A DNA stretch of 64,000 nucleotides. Source: Pseudomonas putida. Lineage in GTDB: Bacteria; Pseudomonadota; Gammaproteobacteria; Pseudomonadales; Pseudomonadaceae. The notes under the pieces are model-generated. The model searched no databases. It worked only from the letters and a program-made list of their open reading frames with translations, and was not told the origin of the DNA. Position 1 is the first letter of the stretch, and each line of letters opens with the position of its first letter. Location: the NCBI RefSeq assembly GCF_002741075.1, contig NZ_CP016634.1:2960501-3024500 (forward strand), given 5' to 3'. Below, piece after piece: positions 27,111-35,879 of this stretch. The translations under genes and the position numbers were made by a program.

Positions 27111-28664
27111 ATGAGCCAGCTGAAAACCGCGCTGCACGACAACACCTTCGTCTGCATCATGGAGTTCGTGCCCAAGTCCTCCAGCGAGCGTTTCGCCAGC
27201 ATCGAAGCGCTTATGGCGCGCCAGCACCTGTGCGGCTGGCCCATAACCATGGCCATCGCCGACCGGGTCGGCAGCCCCTTCGAAATGTCGCCGCTGGACG
27301 CCTATTCAAGCCTTGAGCAACCGCAGCCCGCGCTGTTGCACTTCTCCGGCAAGGACCGCGAGCGCCACCACTTGCTGGAGCAGTTGCAGCAGATGGACGC
27401 CGCTGGCCTCGACCAGCTCCTGCTGCTCACCGGCGACCGCCTGCCCGGCCACGTCCCGGGCCAGCGCCCGGTGCGCTACCTCGAATCCATCGCCGCCCTG
27501 CAGACCGTTCGCCAAGCCCGCCCCGACTGGCTGCTCGGCGCCGGCATGCACCCGTTCAAGTACCGCGAGGAAGAAGGCGGCGCCCAATACTTCAAGGCCG
27601 AGAAGAAGCTCGCCGCCGGCGCGGACTTCCTGGCCTTGCAACTGGGCTACGACGCCAGCAAGCACCTCGAAGCCATCCAGTGGATGCGCCGCCAGCCCCA
27701 GCCCAAGCCGCTCACGGCCTGCGTGATGGGCCTCACCCTGGGGCGAGCGAAGCTCTTCGAGCACGTCGCCGGCATCGTCGTCACCCCGTCCATGCACGAT
27801 GTGCTCGCCGCCGAAGCCGCCGTCTCCAAGGCCCACGCCCAGGCACGCAGCCTCGAACGCCTGGCCTTGCAGATCATCGGGCTGCGCCTGATGGGCTATG
27901 CCGGCATCCACCTCTCCGGCATCCACGACCTGGAGCAGTTGGAGGCCCTGGAGCGCGCGCTCGAACACTGGCAAACCCGCCTGCATTCACTGGAGCAATG
28001 GGCGCCCGCCTGGCACGCCTGCTGGCAGATGCCCGGCCTGCCGGCTGTCACCTTCCACCCGCCCGGCGCCAACTGGCGACTGGGCGAATCCCAGGTCACC
28101 GCCTCGCCCAAGGAGACCGCCCGCTATCACCTGCTGCATGGTCTGCACTCACTGCTGTTCAGCCGCCGCAACCCGCTGAGCCAGGCCTTCGGCTGGGCCG
28201 TGCAACGCCGGCTGTGGAACACCCCCACCGGCGCCCGCGTGCTCCATCGCCTGGAACGTAGTGCGAAAAGGCCCTTGGTCGGGTGCGACACCTGCGGCAC
28301 CTGCCGCCTGGAAGACACCCTCTACATCTGCCCGGAAACCTGCCCCAAAGGCCTGGCCAACGGCCCCTGCGGCGGCACTACGCTCAACCGCTGCGAGTTC
28401 GGCGACCGCGAGTGCATCCACAGCGTGAAGTACCGCACCGCCAAGGCTGTGCGGCAGACGGCGGTGCTCACCGAACGCCTCATCCCCTGCATCGACGCCG
28501 ACACCCGTCACCGCAGCTCCTGGCCCACCTGGTTCCAAGCCCCCGCCGCGACCACCACCACCGCCAAGCCCTGTGGCAATGGCCTTGCACCGCAGTCGGC
28601 CACCGAAGCCGAGCCCAAGGCGCCTGCCCTGCACACCAGCAAAGTGCCCGAGCTGGACAACTGA
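27111..28664 (+). CDS. MTHFR-family protein with C-terminal cysteine-rich MTHFR_C domain
   Basis: A 517-residue protein. Residues 1-300 form a methylenetetrahydrofolate-reductase-like barrel (CIMEFVPKSSSERF near the N-terminus, LTGDRLPGH and FLALQLGYDASKH inside). The last 200 residues carry the cysteine-rich domain seen in long MTHFR homologues: GCDTCGTCRLEDTLYICPET, then CPKGLANGPCGG. Such cysteines usually bind zinc or an Fe-S cluster. It should supply or handle 5-methyl-THF. The ATG at 27111 gives MSQLKTALHDNTF; a GTG at 27084 is an alternative. A P. putida homologue sits in this order after the TetR gene, whereas metE here appears inserted between them (memory). Confidence 0.8.
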   Translation: MSQLKTALHDNTFVCIMEFVPKSSSERFASIEALMARQHLCGWPITMAIADRVGSPFEMSPLDAYSSLEQPQPALLHFSGKDRERHHLLEQLQQMDAAGLDQLLLLTGDRLPGHVPGQRPVRYLESIAALQTVRQARPDWLLGAGMHPFKYREEEGGAQYFKAEKKLAAGADFLALQLGYDASKHLEAIQWMRRQPQPKPLTACVMGLTLGRAKLFEHVAGIVVTPSMHDVLAAEAAVSKAHAQARSLERLALQIIGLRLMGYAGIHLSGIHDLEQLEALERALEHWQTRLHSLEQWAPAWHACWQMPGLPAVTFHPPGANWRLGESQVTASPKETARYHLLHGLHSLLFSRRNPLSQAFGWAVQRRLWNTPTGARVLHRLERSAKRPLVGCDTCGTCRLEDTLYICPETCPKGLANGPCGGTTLNRCEFGDRECIHSVKYRTAKAVRQTAVLTERLIPCIDADTRHRSSWPTWFQAPAATTTTAKPCGNGLAPQSATEAEPKAPALHTSKVPELDN

Positions 28665-28757
28665 CCCCACGATGATTGGGCCCAAAGGTGGCCCTGCCCG
28701 CCCACCCCACTTACACTCACCGGCCATCAGGACAGCCAATGCAGTTCAAGGACCGGC

Positions 28758-30452
28758 ATGAACGAAACGCTCTATTGCACCCAATGCGGCGCGACCAACA
28801 CGGTCGAAGCCAACTTCTGCCTCAAATGCGGCCAGGCCATCGCCAAGCACTACACCGGCGCCGCGACCTTGCAAGGCGCACAGCCTCGCCCATCCCAGTC
28901 ATCCAGCTTCATCACCAAACACTGGCGCGGCGAGTACTCGCTCGGAGTGTCCTACTGGCTGTTCGGCTTTCTCCTGACGCTGCTGATCATCGGCCTGTCC
29001 CTGGCGATAGATCCCATCAGCGACGCCATAAGGCTCGGCACCCAAGGCCACGGCGTCCTGATCGTGGGGTACTACCTGGGTATCCTGGCGGTGTCGGTCT
29101 GGCAGTTCGTCGGCGTGTTCCGCTCGGCCTCGGCCCACGTCTCGCGCGGCGGCAAAGCCTTCTGGGCCATCCTGGCCAAGGTGCTGGTGTGCCTGGGCGC
29201 CATCCAGATGGCAATCAGCGTGATCACCGATGGCGTCCCCATCCTGCGCGAAGGCGTGGACATGATCCGCGGCACCGACAACATCCCGCCCTATGCCCTG
29301 CGCCTGATGCGCAACGACACCGAACTCGAAGTGGCCGGCGGCCTGCCCATCGGCACCACCGATGCCGTGCGCGACCTGCTCGACGCCTCGCCGAAGGTGC
29401 GCGTCATCCACCTGAACAACACCGGCGGGCGCATCTACGAAGCCAACAAACTCGCCGACCTGATCGCCCAACGCCAACTGATCACCTACACCCGCACCAG
29501 TTGCTCGAGCGCCTGCGCCCTGGCCTTCCTCGCCGGGCGCGAACGCTACATTGGTGAAAAAGGCCAGATCGGCTTTCACAGCGCCTCGGTCCATGGCGCC
29601 ACCGGCAGCGACGATCTGGACGTGAACGCCAGCTTCAGAACGGCACTTTCGCGAGTCGGCGCCTCGCCTGAATTCATCACCCGCGCCACCACCACCAGCC
29701 CCACGGACATGTGGTACCCCGACAAGGACACCCTCAAGCAGCAGCACATCATTACCGAGCAAGTCGACTCCCGTTACTTCGGGTTGTCTGGCCTGACGCA
29801 ATGGCGCGACGCCAACCAGATCGAGCAGGCCCTGTTGAAGCAACCCGTCTTCGCCGCCCTGGCGGCCCATGACGCGGACAACTACGCCCAACTGAGAAAG
29901 ATCGTGGTCGACGGCGTGCAAAGCGGCCGCTCGACTGTCGAGATCCAGGCCGGCATCCAAGCGCTGATCGCCACCTCGATCGTGCCCAACTACCTGGTCC
30001 GCGCCCCCGACCACGCCCTGCTGCGCTACTGGCGCGCGCAGGTCGAAGAGATGAAGTTCTTCGGCAAGACCCACCCCGCCCATTGCCTGACCTTCCTCGG
30101 CCTTGACAACAACACGCCCAAAATCGAGTTGATTCACCAGATCCCCAAAGCCCAGGCCAACGAAGACCTGGCAGCCCTGGTCGAAGTGGTGGAGCAAACG
30201 GCCAAACACCCCGTACAAGCCAAACCCTTGTCGGTTTACGAGCAAGACTTTCGCCGCGTGCTGATGAGCGTCATGGCCAAGGACCGCCGCGCCGTGGAAA
30301 TTGTGGCAAGCCCCGAGCAGTTCACCCATGAGCCCAGCGCGACCTGCAACAGCATGGTCCTGCTCTACGACACCATCCTGTCGCTGCCCGACACCGCCCT
30401 ATCGGCCGGCCTGCTGCGCAGCATGGCTGCCGAAGTGGCCAACCCACAGTAA
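28758..30452 (+). CDS. Zinc-ribbon, membrane-anchored ClpP-like serine protease
   Basis: A 564-residue protein. An N-terminal zinc ribbon (CTQCGATNTVEANFCLKCG, residues 7-25) is followed by three or four membrane segments (about 64-84, 98-120, 135-158). A ClpP/crotonase-fold domain begins near 185: IHLNNTGGRIYEANKLADLI, the likely nucleophile S251 in TSCSSACALAFLAG, and H274 in IGFHSA. The C-terminal 200 residues are helical and unrecognised. The layout suggests a membrane protease acting on or near membrane proteins. AAGGA precedes the ATG. It is a single gene whose stop lies inside a tandem repeat. Confidence 0.72.
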   Translation: MNETLYCTQCGATNTVEANFCLKCGQAIAKHYTGAATLQGAQPRPSQSSSFITKHWRGEYSLGVSYWLFGFLLTLLIIGLSLAIDPISDAIRLGTQGHGVLIVGYYLGILAVSVWQFVGVFRSASAHVSRGGKAFWAILAKVLVCLGAIQMAISVITDGVPILREGVDMIRGTDNIPPYALRLMRNDTELEVAGGLPIGTTDAVRDLLDASPKVRVIHLNNTGGRIYEANKLADLIAQRQLITYTRTSCSSACALAFLAGRERYIGEKGQIGFHSASVHGATGSDDLDVNASFRTALSRVGASPEFITRATTTSPTDMWYPDKDTLKQQHIITEQVDSRYFGLSGLTQWRDANQIEQALLKQPVFAALAAHDADNYAQLRKIVVDGVQSGRSTVEIQAGIQALIATSIVPNYLVRAPDHALLRYWRAQVEEMKFFGKTHPAHCLTFLGLDNNTPKIELIHQIPKAQANEDLAALVEVVEQTAKHPVQAKPLSVYEQDFRRVLMSVMAKDRRAVEIVASPEQFTHEPSATCNSMVLLYDTILSLPDTALSAGLLRSMAAEVANPQ

Positions 30453-30590
30453 TGAACAGCACGCCCCCTATGGGAGAAGTGCCAATCCCACAGCAATGAG
30501 CAGCACGCCCCCTGTGGGAGAAGTACCAAGCCCACAGTAATGAGCAGCACGGCCCCTGTGGGAGCGGGTTTACCCGCGAAGAGAACACCA
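30443..30590. repeat. 44-base tandem repeat ending in a REP unit
   Basis: Units begin CCCACAGtAATGAaCAGCAC at 30443, 30487 and 30531, so the period is exactly 44 bases with nearly 2.8 copies. Each ends in CCTxTGGGAGaAG. The last runs into a standard REP core (GGGAGCGGGTTTACCCGCGA). The first unit contains the stop codon of the preceding gene. Confidence 0.85.
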
Positions 30591-30631
30591 CCGCTCCCCA
30601 ACCGTCCCACCCACTTATCCACAGCCCAAAC

Positions 30632-30663
30632 AAAAGCCGCGTCCTGACAACAAGACGCGGCTT
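30632..30663 (-). terminator. Terminator of the small minus-strand gene
   Basis: AAGCCGCGTC (30634-30643) pairs with GACGCGGCTT (30654-30663). On the minus strand it is followed by TTTTG, 23 bases after the stop at 30686. Confidence 0.75.
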
Positions 30664-30685
30664 CAATCAAGCACTGGCTAACTAC

Positions 30686-30901
30686 CTAGCACTCCTCATC
30701 CCCCAGCAACTTGCCACACTGCTCACTGGCCAACCGGCTGATGATCTTGATCGCCTGATGAATCCCCGCTGTGGCGCGAAAGCTCAATTGGGGTTCGTGC
30801 TCGCACTCCAGTTGCTCGTCGCGCTGCACCAGCGATTCGCCGAGCAGTTCGAGGGTCCAGACGTAGCTCTGGAGAGTGGAGAGGCGTTCGTGCTCAGTCA
30901 T
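30686..30901 (-). CDS. Small hypothetical protein, 71 residues
   Basis: MTEHERLSTLQSYVWTLELL begins a helical, acidic protein ending in CGKLLGDEEC. It has no signal or membrane segment. The helical part resembles short Pseudomonas DUF3077/DUF6124-like proteins in style, but I cannot assign it. A proper terminator follows, which supports expression. The 594-base region upstream is rich in stem-loops on the same strand, so it may have a long structured leader or be a separate unit. Confidence 0.5.
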   Translation of the reverse strand: MTEHERLSTLQSYVWTLELLGESLVQRDEQLECEHEPQLSFRATAGIHQAIKIISRLASEQCGKLLGDEEC

Positions 30902-31179
30902 GGGGCACCTGCCTTGGAGCTGGCGTTGGACTGCCCTGAATGTGGATGGGGTAGAAGCGGTGGGGGGCCCGAGGAGTTGGGCGGTGGAGAGCGGATGCGA
31001 GGATCCGGAACAGACTTGTGATGGTCATGCATGAGGTCCTTTTCATTTGAAGCACCACGCCAACCGTCGCCAAACGATTAGGGTGGCAGCTGTACGCAGG
31101 TTGGCGAACCGAGGAAAAGGAACTCGGCAGACCCGAAGGTCTCCCACGCACAGCCGCCATTACACGAGACTGCGGGCAC

Positions 31180-31376
31180 AAAAAAAAGCGCCTGCAATCG
31201 TGATCTGGGCGCCATTGCGCCTTTTCGTTCGGGTCGCCAAACCCGGTCGCGGAATTTGCCGCGACCGGGGGAATTTATCCCCGTGGCTCGATCCGCGCAA
31301 GGACTGGGCGTTGATCTGAAAGGTATGGCTACGAAATCCCGTCCCGCCCGGCCATAACCCGACGGATAGCCATACC
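31180..31376 (-). ncRNA. Candidate structured RNA element in a 594-base intergenic region
   Basis: Read on the minus strand. GGTATGGCTA and TAGCCATACC (outer ends 31376 and 31322) close a long stem-loop whose interior pairs CCGTC with GACGG. Then come GGGG-ATAAATT-CCCC, CCCGGTCGCGG facing CCGCGACCGGG (near 31240-31267), and GCGCC facing GGCGC followed by eight T (31180-31213), an intrinsic terminator. An open frame crosses the region but reads through the T-run, so coding is doubtful. The rest of 30902-31495 shows no gene. Either a small RNA or a repeated structured element. Confidence 0.5.
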
Positions 31377-31495
31377 GTTGGGTACAGAAACATCATTGAA
31401 ACGATGAGTGGTTAGGGCTGAAATCCAGCAAGACGGCATAATGGCATCGCATTTTTTTACGATCCCCTCACCCCGCCGTCGCGAGCCCCTTTTTA

Positions 31496-31714
31496 ATGAA
31501 TACCGAAACACGCTACTCGATCATCCTGGAACACAGCGCCGAGGTACTCCTCGAAAACGCCTCCATGGCCCAGGTGGAAGCGTTTTGGGATGACAACGAT
31601 GAACGGTATTTCGGGTTGCGGATCGAAGATGAGCGAAGTGCTCATGCGCGGGTGATTGTTACGGATGACGTGCCGGATGAGGAAGAGGATGGGGTTGTCG
31701 TGCTGTGTGCCTAG
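31496..31714 (+). CDS. Small acidic hypothetical protein, 72 residues
   Basis: MNTETRYSIILEHSAEVLLE begins an acidic protein with a DDVPDEEEDG tail and no membrane segment. Composition and codon use look real, but I do not recognise the family. The ribosome site is weak. It stands alone before the convergent anti-sigma gene. Confidence 0.5.
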   Translation: MNTETRYSIILEHSAEVLLENASMAQVEAFWDDNDERYFGLRIEDERSAHARVIVTDDVPDEEEDGVVVLCA

Positions 31715-31750
31715 GCTCTATGTGAAAGGTCATCGACATCGCATGGCGAC

Positions 31751-32392
31751 TTACCAACGCAGTAGTCGCGGCCCGAGCAGGGCTCCCACCGCAGTCGGAA
31801 CCAGCATCCCCAACACGTACCAGACACCCCAGAATGGCACCTCCATTTCCGGGCAATGCAGGCTATAGGCGAGTGTCGCTGTCGCCCCCGCCAACAAGCC
31901 CCCCGCCGCTCCTGCCTGACGCAGACGAGTCGGCGCCAAGCCGCGCAACGCCCAGAACACCGCGATGAACGCTGGCACGCAGAGCAGGCCGATGTTCAAC
32001 GCACAAGTGCGCCAGGTACGCCCCAGAATCAAATCAGCCCGAGCATCGGGCGTCGCGCCCGCAAGGCTCAACCCAGCCCCCAGCCACACCAGCAGCAGCG
32101 GCACGCTCAGCGCCATCCAGGCTGCCCCGCCCTTGCTGCCCGGGCGAGCCAGGTGCTGGCTCAGGCGCAGCGCCAGCAACGCCAGGCTCGCCGGGAAGGC
32201 CAATTTAGCCCAGAACATCGGCGTACGCGCCACTTCGACCAAATCGCTGCGCACGCCATAGATTACCGCCAGCAGCACCAGCGCACCGAGGGCACCGACC
32301 ACCATCGCCACGCCGAAGCGCCGCGCCAGAGCATGCCGTTGCACCGGCCCTTCGCCAGCAGCCAGCAGGGTAATCAGCTCATCGGTCTTCAT
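31751..32392 (-). CDS. NrsF (DUF1109) family anti-sigma factor
   Basis: A 213-residue inner-membrane protein with six predicted helices and the DUF1109 features: N-terminal [20 protein letters not shown] and C-terminal SLHCPEMEVPFWGVWYVLGM. NrsF proteins sequester the ECF sigma factor encoded beside them and release it on metal or oxidative stress. Its start lies inside the last codons of the sigma gene (14-base overlap), so production is coupled. The adjoining bufferin genes are the probable target operon. Confidence 0.88.
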   Translation of the reverse strand: MKTDELITLLAAGEGPVQRHALARRFGVAMVVGALGALVLLAVIYGVRSDLVEVARTPMFWAKLAFPASLALLALRLSQHLARPGSKGGAAWMALSVPLLLVWLGAGLSLAGATPDARADLILGRTWRTCALNIGLLCVPAFIAVFWALRGLAPTRLRQAGAAGGLLAGATATLAYSLHCPEMEVPFWGVWYVLGMLVPTAVGALLGPRLLRW

Positions 32393-32966
32393 TGTTCCGC
32401 TTACCTCCAATCATGCTCGCCAGCGCCTTCAGGCCCCGGTGTATACCGACCTTCACCGCCGAACTGGACAGCCCGGTGAGACGTGCGGTCTCATCCACCG
32501 ATAGCCCCTCCAGCTTGACGTGGACAATCGGCAGGCGCTGGCGCGCGGGCAAGCGCTCCAGCAGCAGCCTCAGGTCGCGGCTGGCCTCACTGGGTGCTTC
32601 ATCACTGACGGCGAACAGCTCGCAGTCGTCTTCCAGCGGCGCGTGCAGCGCATCGCGGCGGGCGTAGGCACGAAAGTAATCGGCCAGCTTGTAGCGAGCG
32701 ATGGCCTGCACCCAAGGAGTCAGCGGCCCCTGCTCATGGTAGGTATGGCGGGCATTGTGCACCGCCAACAGCACTTCCTGCAGCAGGTCTTCGATTTCAT
32801 CCGGGCGCTGCGCCAAGCGACGACTGAGGTAGCCCCGCAAGTGCACCGCCAGCGCGGCCAGGAACGCCCGGTAGGCCGTGCTGTCACCGGCCAGCCCGCG
32901 CAGCAACAGCGCCTGCAGCTGGGATTCGCGTGCGCTCAGTACCGACTGTTGATTAGTTCGTTGCAT
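32379..32966 (-). CDS. ECF sigma factor paired with NrsF
   Basis: A 195-residue extracytoplasmic-function sigma-70 factor. Region 2 contains [20 protein letters not shown] and [20 protein letters not shown]; region 4 contains [20 protein letters not shown] and [11 protein letters not shown]. It belongs to the group encoded with DUF1109 anti-sigma proteins (ECF16/SigF-like). It is divergent from the bufferin genes, suggesting it drives them and perhaps itself. The ATG at 32966 gives [16 protein letters not shown]. Confidence 0.9.
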   Translation of the reverse strand: MQRTNQQSVLSARESQLQALLLRGLAGDSTAYRAFLAALAVHLRGYLSRRLAQRPDEIEDLLQEVLLAVHNARHTYHEQGPLTPWVQAIARYKLADYFRAYARRDALHAPLEDDCELFAVSDEAPSEASRDLRLLLERLPARQRLPIVHVKLEGLSVDETARLTGLSSSAVKVGIHRGLKALASMIGGKRNNEDR

Positions 32967-33144
32967 TCGCCGCCAGGGTTACACCCAGAGAGAGTCATTT
33001 CGTCGGCTTTACAGTAGGGGTGCGCCGGAGAAATCTCAAAAAAAATTTTCAGCGCGCTGTAACCGCAGCGAAACCCTTGGCGAACTACTCCATGAGCCGT
33101 CGGTAAGACACCGGGGCCATCCTACCTTTTTCGGAGACAACGCC

Positions 33145-33426
33145 ATGAAACACCTGACCCTCGCCAGCGCAGCACTGGCCCTCGCCTCCCTCGCTGGCGC
33201 CGCCATGGCTGCAGACACCGCAGCCCCCGCCGGTGGTGCCATGGAGAAATGCTACGGCGTCGCCATGGCCGGCAAGAATGACTGCAAGGCTGGTGCCGGC
33301 ACTACCTGCGCGGGCAGCTCGAAAAAAGACTACGACGGCGCAGCCTGGAAGAACGTGCCCACCGGCACCTGCACCACCATCAAGACGCCCAACGGCATGG
33401 GCTCGCTGACCCCGATCAAGTCCTGA
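33145..33426 (+). CDS. bufA1: Bufferin-type DUF2282 precursor peptide
   Basis: A 93-residue secreted precursor: signal peptide to about residue 23 (AGAAMAAD), then a core with four cysteines, C36 (MEKCYGV), C47 (NDCKAG), C55 (TTCAGSS) and C76 (GTCTTIK), the DUF2282/BufA1 pattern. Bufferins are copper-sequestering RiPPs whose cysteines are converted to thiooxazole heterocycles by a DUF692 enzyme (published for other proteobacteria). The next two genes are that enzyme and its partner. A CGGAG ribosome site precedes the ATG. A CGTC element at 33098-33101 could be part of an ECF -10 region. Confidence 0.87.
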   Translation: MKHLTLASAALALASLAGAAMAADTAAPAGGAMEKCYGVAMAGKNDCKAGAGTTCAGSSKKDYDGAAWKNVPTGTCTTIKTPNGMGSLTPIKS

Positions 33427-33442
33427 TCACAGGCCTACGACC

Positions 33443-34276
33443 ATGACTGCCATCCACCGTATGGGCGCGGGGTTGAGCCTGAAGGCCGAGCATTATGCCG
33501 AGGCCCTGGCCTGCGATGCCCCGGGGCTGTGGTTCGAAGTCCACCCGGAAAACTACATGGTCGCAGGCCCGCGCCTGGCCTGGCTGGAGCGGGTGGCCGA
33601 GCGCCATCCGCTGTCGCTGCACGGCGTGGCGCTCTCGCTGGCGGCGGATGCCGAGCCGGACGCGGCTCACCTACGTCGCCTACGGGCACTGGTCGAGCGG
33701 GTAGCGCCAGCACTGATATCCGAGCACCTTGCCTGGTCGACCTGGCACGGCCAGTACCACCCCGATTTGCTGCCCTTCCCACGCAGCGATGAAGCCCTGG
33801 CTCGCATCGCCGCGAATATTTCGCGTACTCAGGACACCCTGGGCCGCAGCATCGCCGTGGAAAACCCCAGTCATTACCTGCACCTGGACGGCCATACCTG
33901 GGACGAGATCGGTTTTCTCGCCGAACTCACCCAGCGCACCGGGTGCAGCCTGCTACTGGACGTCAATAACGTATACGTCAGCGCCCACAACCTGGGCTTC
34001 GACGCGTTCGCCTACCTTGATCGCTTCCCGGCGCGGGCGATCACTGAAATCCATTTGGCCGGCCACAGTGAAGACGCCCAGGGCAACCTACTGATCGACT
34101 CCCACGACGCCAACGTCGCAGCCCCCGTGTGGGCGCTGTACCACCACCTGATCCAACGCATCGGCCCGCGCCCGACGCTGATCGAGCGCGATGACCGCTT
34201 ACCTGCGTTCGATGCGTTGCTCACCGAGCGCGACACCGCCCAGGCCATTCTCTACCCGGCAGGAGCCACGCCATGA
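33443..34276 (+). CDS. bufB1: DUF692/MNIO peptide-modifying oxidase
   Basis: A 277-residue multinuclear non-haem iron-dependent oxidase. The TIM-barrel metal-ligand segments are visible: FEVHPENYM, ISEHLAWSTW, VENPSHYL, LLDVNNVYVSAHNLGFD and EIHLAGHSE. It should modify the cysteines of the DUF2282 peptide encoded 16 bases upstream. Its stop overlaps the ATG of the next gene, so the modifying enzyme and partner are coupled. Confidence 0.9.
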   Translation: MTAIHRMGAGLSLKAEHYAEALACDAPGLWFEVHPENYMVAGPRLAWLERVAERHPLSLHGVALSLAADAEPDAAHLRRLRALVERVAPALISEHLAWSTWHGQYHPDLLPFPRSDEALARIAANISRTQDTLGRSIAVENPSHYLHLDGHTWDEIGFLAELTQRTGCSLLLDVNNVYVSAHNLGFDAFAYLDRFPARAITEIHLAGHSEDAQGNLLIDSHDANVAAPVWALYHHLIQRIGPRPTLIERDDRLPAFDALLTERDTAQAILYPAGATP

Positions 34277-35034
34277 CCCTTACCCTTGGCCAGTTTCAGG
34301 ACGCCTTCGTCGAGGCGCTGTACCACCGACCGGCCCCAGCGTTGGCGGCGCTCACCGCCCAGCCAGCGTTCGCGGTCTACCGCAACACCGTACTGGTCGG
34401 CGCGGTGGAGGCATTGTGCGCAAACTACCCTAGCATTGAGCGGCTGGTAGGGGGGCAATGGCTGCGCGCTACCGCCACTCTATACGCCGAGCACTCACCG
34501 CCTGACGACCCGCGCTTGGTGCTCTATGGTGCCGATTTTCCTGACTTCCCGGCCTTCCAGGCCGGGCAAACATTGCACGGGCTGCTCTACCTGAGTGACG
34601 TCGCCCGCCTCGACCGGCTCTGGAGCGAAGCCTTCAGCGCCGTACTGGAACCGACGCTGACCCTTGCCGGACTCGCGGGTATGACCGTCGCCGACCTTAC
34701 CCATGGCCACCTGACCCCGCGCGCCAGCGTGCGTTGGCACTGGTGCGCCAAGCACCCAGCATACAGCCTGTGGCGCCACAGCCGCGAAGGCCTGGACTGG
34801 CCACAGGACCATCCTTGGCGGGCCGAGGGCGCGCTGTTCAGCGGCCACGCCGACGGTGTGGCCCACCAGGCACTGGAGGCGGGAGGCTGTGTCTTCCTGG
34901 ACGCCTGCGCCGCCGGCCACAACCTCGAACAGGCCTCAGCCCAGGCCTTGCAGGCCCAGCCCAACCTGGATTTCAACGACCTGCTGGGCCGACTATTGCA
35001 GGCCCAGGCTTTCCGTCCACTCACATTCGCCTGA
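34273..35034 (+). CDS. bufC1: DUF2063 partner protein of the MNIO enzyme
   Basis: A 253-residue protein with an N-terminal DUF2063 domain (LTLGQFQDAFVEALYHRPAP, VYRNTVLVGAVEALCANYPS). The family name says putative DNA-binding, but in bufferin-type clusters it delivers the precursor to the MNIO enzyme. The C-terminal half is variable. Four-base overlap with the preceding gene and nine bases to the DoxX gene. Confidence 0.87.
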   Translation: MTLTLGQFQDAFVEALYHRPAPALAALTAQPAFAVYRNTVLVGAVEALCANYPSIERLVGGQWLRATATLYAEHSPPDDPRLVLYGADFPDFPAFQAGQTLHGLLYLSDVARLDRLWSEAFSAVLEPTLTLAGLAGMTVADLTHGHLTPRASVRWHWCAKHPAYSLWRHSREGLDWPQDHPWRAEGALFSGHADGVAHQALEAGGCVFLDACAAGHNLEQASAQALQAQPNLDFNDLLGRLLQAQAFRPLTFA

Positions 35035-35043
35035 GGTGCCACC

Positions 35044-35511
35044 ATGGACATTGTCCACCCCAACACGACGGTCCAAGTCCTGCGCGCCTACTGGAACCGC
35101 CTCGCAGACCACCTGCAACTGTGGATAGGGGACACGATCTTGTGCTTGATCGCGCGCGTGGGGATTGCGTCGATCTTCTTCCTGTCCGGGCGCACCAAGG
35201 TAGAGGGCTTTCTGACCATCACCCCCAGTACTTACGAACTGTTCCAAAGTGAGTACGCACTCCCCTGGGTACCCTCCCCCCTTGCAGCGCACCTTGCGAC
35301 CTATGCCGAACACCTCTTCCCCCTGCTGTTGGTACTCGGACTGTTCACTCGCCTTTCAGCCATGGCACTGCTGGGGATGACACTGGTGATTGAAATCTTC
35401 GTTTACCCCGATGCCTGGCCGACACATTTGTCCTGGGCAGGCTTGCTGCTGCTTCTGATAGCGCGCGGAGCGGGAAAGCTGTCGCTGGATGGGGTGCTTA
35501 AACTACGTTGA
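35044..35511 (+). CDS. DoxX-family membrane protein
   Basis: A 155-residue inner-membrane protein with four helices. The segments [20 protein letters not shown] and [20 protein letters not shown] are typical of DoxX. DoxX genes are the usual last member of DUF2282-DUF692-DUF2063 operons. Its precise role is not known; a redox or quinone function has been suggested for the family. A weak hairpin terminator follows at 35591. Confidence 0.88.
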   Translation: MDIVHPNTTVQVLRAYWNRLADHLQLWIGDTILCLIARVGIASIFFLSGRTKVEGFLTITPSTYELFQSEYALPWVPSPLAAHLATYAEHLFPLLLVLGLFTRLSAMALLGMTLVIEIFVYPDAWPTHLSWAGLLLLLIARGAGKLSLDGVLKLR

Positions 35512-35590
35512 GCGTTGCGTCGAGAGGCTAGATTCTCGGTATTTGGGGGATCAGCGATAGCGCCCACGCGGCCAGCTCGTGAAAACGAAA

Positions 35591-35610
35591 AACCGGCCAG
35601 ATAGCCGGTT
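35591..35610 (+). terminator. Weak terminator of the bufferin operon
   Basis: AACCGGC-CAGATA-GCCGGTT followed by T then CAG, 80 bases after the DoxX stop. A better T-run lies on the opposite strand, so it may work both ways. Confidence 0.45.
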
Positions 35611-35798
35611 TCAGCGGAAGGCAGTGGCGCTGGATGTGGTGCGGAGACAGACGGACGGTTGTTGTGATGGCCCATTTTTCGCGGAACTGGAATTTGGTGG
35701 ATTTTTGGCGTACCTCAAAGTTTATCTATAAAAGACTCCGCGCTGCCGTAGGACCGAGGTAGCAGAAAAGGCTGAAGCCTTCATTTCTTGGAGTAATT

Positions 35799-35879
35799 AT
35801 GAAACTCACTTCTGATACGACTCCGTCCTCTTCTAGTGCATGCTCCCGGTGTAATAGAGACTGCAATGATCAAACTTAA
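35799..35879 (+). CDS. 26-residue cysteine-rich peptide
   Basis: MKLTSDTTPSSSSACSRCNR followed by DCNDQT, with a CxxCxxxC arrangement. GGAG sits six bases before the ATG, the best ribosome site in this stretch. Its last 14 bases overlap the start of the next small frame, suggesting coupling. No family is recognised, and it is too short for ordinary gene finders. Could be a metal-binding peptide or a leader for the following gene. Confidence 0.4.
   Translation: MKLTSDTTPSSSSACSRCNRDCNDQT

Noticed and set aside
28899..30329. 476-codon minus-strand open frame opposite the ClpP-like gene
   Set aside because: Shadow of the real gene, which has zinc-ribbon and ClpP-like motifs.
8436..30590. REP palindromes considered as a CRISPR-like array
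   Set aside because: Copies are scattered, paired in opposite orientation and lack regular spacers.
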